Source: JBBDNC01 sp040877875
GTDB lineage: Bacteria > Bacteroidota > Rhodothermia > Balneolales > Balneolaceae
Direction: 5' to 3'
Assembly (NCBI GenBank): GCA_040877875.1
Contig: JBBDNC010000123.1
Span: 1-18,353 of the forward strand
DNA: 18,353 bases
Part shown: piece by piece, positions 14,669 through 18,353 of the stretch
How the letters are laid out: each line of letters starts with the position of its first letter
Position numbering within the stretch: the stretch's first letter is position 1
Notes under the pieces: model-generated
The model's input: the letters and a program-made list of their open reading frames with translations, nothing else
The model's database searches: none
What the model was told of the DNA's origin: nothing
Translations under genes and position numbers: made by a program

Positions 14669-15301
14669 TCAGTTAGGGCCATTTCTCATACCGTGGCTAC
14701 GGCCGTGCCCGCGTCCGCCTTGTTCCCAGTGATCACTCATTCCATTATTATTGCCGTCTGTAAACCCGGGTCCGTGCCATGTGGGCCTTCCGTCCTGGGC
14801 ATAATCGCAAATTCCATCTCCATTTTGATCCACGAAATTATGACCGGGTCCAAGGTGGGTTCCTTCCTCAAAATAATCATTGATATGATTGCCGTTTTCA
14901 TCCAGGTATCGCATGCCTTCGTGACGTCGATGCATGTCCAGTGACGAATCCCAATAGTCGCATATCCCGTTATTGTTGTCATCCACAAAGCCCGGGCCAT
15001 GCCAGGTTGGACTGCCATTTTGAGCATAGTCGCAGATGCCATCTTCATTTTGATCTATAAAATTATGTCCGCGTTGACCAAAATATTGATCCTGCAGCAA
15101 CTGGCTTTCGATACTTTTTGAAGAAACCATTAAACCCGCATCGTGTGTTGATGGTTCTACATAATCGTTGATTCCATTATTATTTTCATCCAAATACATT
15201 GGATATACAGCGTCCTCCTCTTGTCGCGTATCTGTGGTTCCACAGTTATTGAACAGAATTAGAGCAAGTGCAAAAAGCAGATATTTTTTTAGACTTTTCA
15301 T
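14669..15301 (-). CDS. lipoprotein with duplicated DxNxxG calcium-binding-like loops
   Basis: The 210-residue protein starts MKSLKKYLLFALALILFNNC, a lipoprotein signal with lipobox cysteine C20, so it is probably anchored to a membrane facing the periplasm or the surface. The mature part contains six loops of the form D-x-N-x-(N/D)-G-I-x-D-Y at about 38, 83, 107, 134, 158 and 182. Residues 36-118 and 132-193 look like two copies of the same three-loop module: GHNF(I/V)DQN(E/G)DGICDYAQ and GxPTWHGPGF occur in both. The loops resemble EF-hand/dockerin-type calcium loops but lack clear flanking EF helices. Single cysteines recur in the ICDY loops, and His is frequent (WHGPGF, RGHGRSHG), so other metals are possible. 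A ribosome binding site (AAGGTGAG) precedes the start. The family is not recognised; the function is unknown. Confidence 0.72.
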   Translation of the reverse strand: MKSLKKYLLFALALILFNNCGTTDTRQEEDAVYPMYLDENNNGINDYVEPSTHDAGLMVSSKSIESQLLQDQYFGQRGHNFIDQNEDGICDYAQNGSPTWHGPGFVDDNNNGICDYWDSSLDMHRRHEGMRYLDENGNHINDYFEEGTHLGPGHNFVDQNGDGICDYAQDGRPTWHGPGFTDGNNNGMSDHWEQGGRGHGRSHGMRNGPN

Positions 15302-15752
15302 TTAGCTCACCTTGGCAGTATTGTTTTTATAAACTTGAATTACATCCATTGATAAATGACATAAATAATTTATTCATTTAGTTCTCTCGAGAGTGCAAGG
15401 TTTTATCGACTCATTATGTAGTTCAATTACCTACAGTAATAGTTTCGATTACTCTTCTGATGTCACCTCTATTAATTCAGCAACTTAGTCGATCGTATCC
15501 ATAAGGTCTTCCAACTCTCCTTTTCAAAGTCATTACTCCGGAATCATCAAAACCTATATATAACATTCCGTTTGCAGAACCTTCGCATGTTTAATTGGAA
15601 AGTTTAAAAAGATGCGTCTCTTCCAGTGACTGAATGTGAAAACGGATAAACTTCTTTGAATAATAACTGGCTTAGTCTGTGTTGTACCGGAGGCCTTTCT
15701 AGGAGGAGGGGACTATAACGTTAGTCAGGTGCCAGAGTTCGGTTGTATACAA

Positions 15753-15799
15753 ACCGATATTTCGCCGTCGTGCTCCCGGCGACGTTCATCATAATCGGT
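15753..15799. repeat. nested inverted repeat in the AraC/lipoprotein gap
   Basis: ACCGAT (15753-15758) and ATCGGT (15794-15799) enclose CGCCG (15763-15767) and CGGCG (15777-15781). The palindrome TTGTATACAA adjoins it at 15743-15752. Possible operator or structured RNA; no family recognised. Confidence 0.35.
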
Positions 15800-15951
15800 A
15801 CCGCAATGGATATTTAAATTCTAATTCGTAAATTGTGTGGAGCTTTTTTTGGGAAAACACCCTTTCTGGTGCCGGCGGGCCGGAGTGGACCCCTGTTTTC
15901 CTGTCTCTACAACTTCATATTGGGAGGGTCCGGGCATCCTTTGAAGTGATC

Positions 15952-15972
15952 CGTCCTGATTATATCAGGACG
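15952..15972. promoter_or_regulatory. perfect 9-bp inverted repeat before the AraC-type gene
   Basis: CGTCCTGAT (15952-15960) and ATCAGGACG (15964-15972) are separated by TAT, 89 bases before ATG 16062. It may be an operator or a leader hairpin. It lies where an alternative GTG start (15972) would otherwise fall, which favours the later ATG. Confidence 0.45.
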
Positions 15973-16061
15973 TGTACAGTTATGGCTCTACGATCATCAG
16001 ATTGGCATGTCTTTTTAAAAATGGAAAGTATAACATTAGGGCAAAACAGGAAGTTGGCTAT

Positions 16062-17039
16062 ATGGTATGGGTGAGAAACATTGGGATTGCGGCTTTGGTA
16101 TGCGTGTTTTTCCCGTTGATGGCAAATTTCGGGTTTCAGAAAAGCACGCTTCAGAACTCATATAACATCACAAAGTATGATTCCCATGAGGAGTTGTCGC
16201 TAAAGAGTGCCACAAATATAGCCAATTCGGCCAATGGCTACCTCTGGCCGGAGGTGGGAGTCCGTTTTTTTTTCGAAGCCGGATCCAGCTATGATCCATG
16301 GGACGCTTCGGCCGCCCGCGATTCTTCTGTTTATATACTCAACACAGACGGCTTGGAAAAGGGCATAGTGGAACCGGAATTCAACGGGGATTCGGAGATA
16401 TGGAACCGGCCTGAAGAGCCGGGCAGGATTCAGCTTTCCTGGCTGGGTCCGGGATCTCATACTCTGCTTTTGTTTGTCAATCCCAACCAAGATTCAGTGC
16501 TTAAAACATATACATCCCGGATTACTTCCTCTATCTATGAAACGTCCTGGTATCACCTGCTCATCATTCTTGGAACGGGGATGCTGCTGTACCTGACCTT
16601 TAGATATAATATTCGGAGTCCAAAAACAGGGAAGGAAGTGAACGATATTGCTCCGGCGATTCAGGATGTCAAACAAGAACGGGATATTCCACCTGGATCA
16701 GAAGAAGAAAAAGTGACGGTACTCCGGAGTGAGATACTCGAATTAATACATGATCGGTATACTGACCCGTCCCTGTCAGTAACCCAGATTGCCGGAATAC
16801 TGAACTGCAGTAAATCGGCCCTTTACCGTAAGTGGAACAAGCATCATGAACAGTCGATATCCCATTATGTCACCGAGCTCAGGCTGAAAAAAGCCAGGGA
16901 ACTCATAATCGAAAAGGAGTATACGATCAGTGAAATTGCGTATATGTGCGGTTTTAGCTCACAGAGCTATTTTACCAAAGTCTTTAAAAAGAAAGTGGGC
17001 GTTTCACCCACTAAATATGCGTCTGACAAACAGCAATAA
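16062..17039 (+). CDS. membrane-anchored AraC-family transcriptional regulator
   Basis: The 325-residue protein is taken from ATG 16062 (MVWVRNIGIAALVCVFF); the frame extends to a GTG at 15972, but the ATG gives a proper N-terminal membrane helix (about 6-24) and has AGGAAG upstream. Residues 25-160 form a putative periplasmic domain. A second helix at about 163-180 (YHLLIILGTGMLLYLTF) returns to the cytoplasm, followed by a charged linker and a C-terminal AraC/XylS DNA-binding domain (about 222-320). That domain contains two helix-turn-helices: LSVTQIAGILNCSKSALYRK and TISEIAYMCGFSSQSYFTK, with VFKKKVGVSPTKY at the end. Inferred: it senses an external or periplasmic signal. It is divergent from the loop-repeat lipoprotein, which makes that gene a plausible target. 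The sensor domain is not recognised. Confidence 0.82.
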   Translation: MVWVRNIGIAALVCVFFPLMANFGFQKSTLQNSYNITKYDSHEELSLKSATNIANSANGYLWPEVGVRFFFEAGSSYDPWDASAARDSSVYILNTDGLEKGIVEPEFNGDSEIWNRPEEPGRIQLSWLGPGSHTLLLFVNPNQDSVLKTYTSRITSSIYETSWYHLLIILGTGMLLYLTFRYNIRSPKTGKEVNDIAPAIQDVKQERDIPPGSEEEKVTVLRSEILELIHDRYTDPSLSVTQIAGILNCSKSALYRKWNKHHEQSISHYVTELRLKKARELIIEKEYTISEIAYMCGFSSQSYFTKVFKKKVGVSPTKYASDKQQ

Positions 17040-17065
17040 TAGCCTGCCTACAAAAGAATAAGGAT

Positions 17066-17103
17066 AAAAAAAGCCTTCCGGTTAGGCTCCTACCGGAAGG
17101 CTT
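17066..17103 (-). terminator. strong intrinsic terminator
   Basis: Arms AAGCCTTCCGGT (17071-17082) and ACCGGAAGGCTT (17092-17103) pair over 12 bases with a 9-base loop. Read on the minus strand, the hairpin is followed by a run of Ts (complement of 17066-17072), so it ends the surface-protein transcript. It could also act from the AraC side, where the hairpin begins 31 bases after the stop but has no T-tract. Confidence 0.85.
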
Positions 17104-17143
17104 CATTAGATCTCAAGCAAGGATTTTGCTCTTTAGGCAAGGT

Positions 17144-17178
17144 AGATATTTATGAGTTATGACAACTCATAAATATCT
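17144..17178. repeat. perfect 15-bp inverted repeat just after the surface-protein gene
   Basis: AGATATTTATGAGTT (17144-17158) pairs with AACTCATAAATATCT (17164-17178) over a 5-base loop, starting one base beyond the stop codon at 17180. No T-tract follows on the minus strand, so it looks like an mRNA 3' stabilising hairpin or a small mobile-repeat end rather than the terminator, which lies 40 bases further on. Confidence 0.6.
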
Positions 17179-17179
17179 G

Positions 17180-18353
17180 TTACCTGCCCCTTGTATTACC
17201 TTTTTTGTCATGGGGTACGGTAACTTCAACCATCTCCTGTGTGCTATTGCCTGAGGTGTCGGTGGCTGTCATCGTAATGGTGTAAATTCGCCCTTCACCC
17301 TGACCGCTGCGTTCGGCAAGTACGTATACATCAAAGGTGCCGTCACCGTTGTCAACCACATTCCAGTCCTGGTTCGTATTACCGTCGCCACGCCCATTGG
17401 CGGACTCATTGCTGGTAACCGTTATATCCAGATCCGGATCCAGGCCTGCAAGGTCGGTTGCCGATATACCGCTAACAACCAGATGCATCTTGTGGTTTGG
17501 TGCCCACAATTCGGTAGTTTCTACTGTGAAAGAAAGCTCCGGAGGCGTGGTGTCTTCAACCGTAATGGTAACCTCGTCGCTGTCGGAAGCTGTCCCGTCA
17601 CTTACGGTAAGGGTAAATGTATGCGTTCCCAAGCCCAATTCTTCCGTTGCAGTTACTGAAGTGGAAACTTCATTTCCGTTAAGTGTCCATGAATAGCTCA
17701 GCTCATCCCCATCAGCATCGGAAGAAGCGGAACCGTCAACTGTTACCGAAGTGGTTGGCCCGGTGGCTTCTAAGGTTTGGTCACTCCCCGCATCTGCAAC
17801 GGGCGCAGTATTGGAAGGGATAAATGGTGGCGGCGGATCATTGGTGGTTTCCAAGCGGAATTTACCACCGGCATCTCCACCTCCGTCATATATAATAAAA
17901 CTCAGCGTATGAGTTCCATCCAACTGTACCCCGTACTTCACGTTGTTAGCATCCTCCAGACCCGCGTCATCCTGATAACCAATAATTTCCCCGTCCAGGT
18001 AGATCCAGGAACAATTGTCTGCCAAAAGCTTAACTACAAAATCACCATTGCCGGATACCTCCGTTTCATATTTGGTCCAGTTATGCCCTTGTCCGTCTGG
18101 ATTCATATCCAATGATTTTCTTGCATACATTGAGTTGATCCATTCTGCTTCCCCAAAGTTAGAAGGGCTGTGAATGCCGCCAAACCACTTCTCGAATGCA
18201 TGTAAACCGCCATCAAGTAGCGGGCGAATATTAAAGGCATTATGTGGATTTACCCAATCCGCATCCAGCCCAATAGAGCCCTCTGGGGTACATACAGTAG
18301 TTGTCCAGTCAGAAACTGTGGGCGCATTAATATGATCCCACGTGGTTACATTT
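17180..18353 (-). CDS. secreted/surface protein with PKD and Ig-like domains, 5' end outside window
   Basis: The frame is open from the stop at 17180 to the right window edge, giving 390 codons; the first ATG at 18130 is internal, so the true start lies beyond the window. The visible product begins NVTTWDHINAPTVSDWTTTV. A beta-rich segment with DNCSWIYLDGEIIGYQDD and THTLSFIIYDGGGDAGGKF follows, resembling a PA14- or carbohydrate-binding-like domain. Next comes a PKD domain (APVADAGSDQTLEATGPTT, then VDGSASSDADGDELSYSWTL), then a HYR/Ig-like domain (TTPPELSFTVETTELWAPNH to TVPHDKKGNTRGR). The ordinary tail HDKKGNTRGR has no type IX secretion domain. The role is probably extracellular adhesion or polymer binding, but the main catalytic or binding module may lie in the missing part. 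Confidence 0.78.
   Translation of the reverse strand, partial: NVTTWDHINAPTVSDWTTTVCTPEGSIGLDADWVNPHNAFNIRPLLDGGLHAFEKWFGGIHSPSNFGEAEWINSMYARKSLDMNPDGQGHNWTKYETEVSGNGDFVVKLLADNCSWIYLDGEIIGYQDDAGLEDANNVKYGVQLDGTHTLSFIIYDGGGDAGGKFRLETTNDPPPPFIPSNTAPVADAGSDQTLEATGPTTSVTVDGSASSDADGDELSYSWTLNGNEVSTSVTATEELGLGTHTFTLTVSDGTASDSDEVTITVEDTTPPELSFTVETTELWAPNHKMHLVVSGISATDLAGLDPDLDITVTSNESANGRGDGNTNQDWNVVDNGDGTFDVYVLAERSGQGEGRIYTITMTATDTSGNSTQEMVEVTVPHDKKGNTRGR

Larger units (their letters stand above)
15302..16061. other. long divergent intergenic region rich in palindromes, no gene supported
   Basis: This 760-base gap between the lipoprotein and the AraC-type regulator has no convincing coding frame; a 79-codon frame at 15835-16074 shows no domain features. 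It holds several palindromes: CTCTCGAGAG (15384-15393), TTGTATACAA (15743-15752), a nested ACCGAT/ATCGGT plus CGCCG/CGGCG structure (15753-15799), and a 9-bp inverted repeat at 15952-15972. These make it a likely control region for both genes. Confidence 0.5.

Noticed and set aside
14476..14682. Minus-strand 68-codon frame after the lipoprotein
   Set aside because: The composition looks random, it overlaps the lipoprotein end, and there is no start signal.
15835..16074. 79-codon plus-strand frame before the AraC-type gene
   Set aside because: No domain features; it overlaps the regulator start in another frame and contains the inverted repeat at 15952-15972.

Overview
The window looks like chromosomal DNA from a Bacteroidota/Balneolota-type bacterium. 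That placement is an inference. It rests on moderate GC, mostly weak Shine-Dalgarno sequences, a Sec/lipobox lipoprotein, a PKD/Ig-like surface protein, acidic proteins, and the mix of a cobalamin-independent MetE with a SufR-like regulator and an FdxA-type ferredoxin. No rRNA, tRNA, CRISPR array, transposase or phage gene was seen. Both window ends cut through genes: an NDH-2-type NADH dehydrogenase on the left and a multi-domain surface protein on the right.

Left part (1-6203, all minus strand). DUF488 overlaps the start of the NADH dehydrogenase gene by 11 bases. Upstream lie a possible 34-residue small ORF, metE with a structured leader, an acyl-ACP thioesterase, an intergenic stretch with copies of a hairpin repeat, and an MmgE/PrpD-family gene.

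Centre (6315-11473). On the minus strand a Ric/ScdA-like hemerythrin-fold protein, a SufR-like Fe-S regulator and NADP-type glutamate dehydrogenase are closely spaced and may form one operon. Diverging from them on the plus strand are a 7Fe ferredoxin, a MIP18/SufT-like Fe-S assembly factor and a polytopic, His-containing membrane protein resembling NnrS. The set suggests an Fe-S or nitrosative/oxidative-stress module, but the Ric-like protein seems to have lost several metal ligands.

Right part (11683-18353). A D-lactate dehydrogenase follows a region with a near-perfect dyad and competing hairpins. Next come two unassigned SAM methyltransferases in convergent orientation. A lipoprotein built from duplicated DxNxxG calcium-binding-like loops is divergent, across a long inverted-repeat-rich gap, from a membrane-anchored AraC-family regulator with a predicted periplasmic sensor domain. 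A strong terminator and a perfect 15-bp inverted repeat separate that regulator from the surface protein gene.

Most genes are recognisable housekeeping or stress functions. The best candidates for something new are the degenerate Ric-like protein beside the SufR-like regulator and gdhA, the NnrS-like membrane protein, the repeat lipoprotein/AraC pair, and the metE leader.
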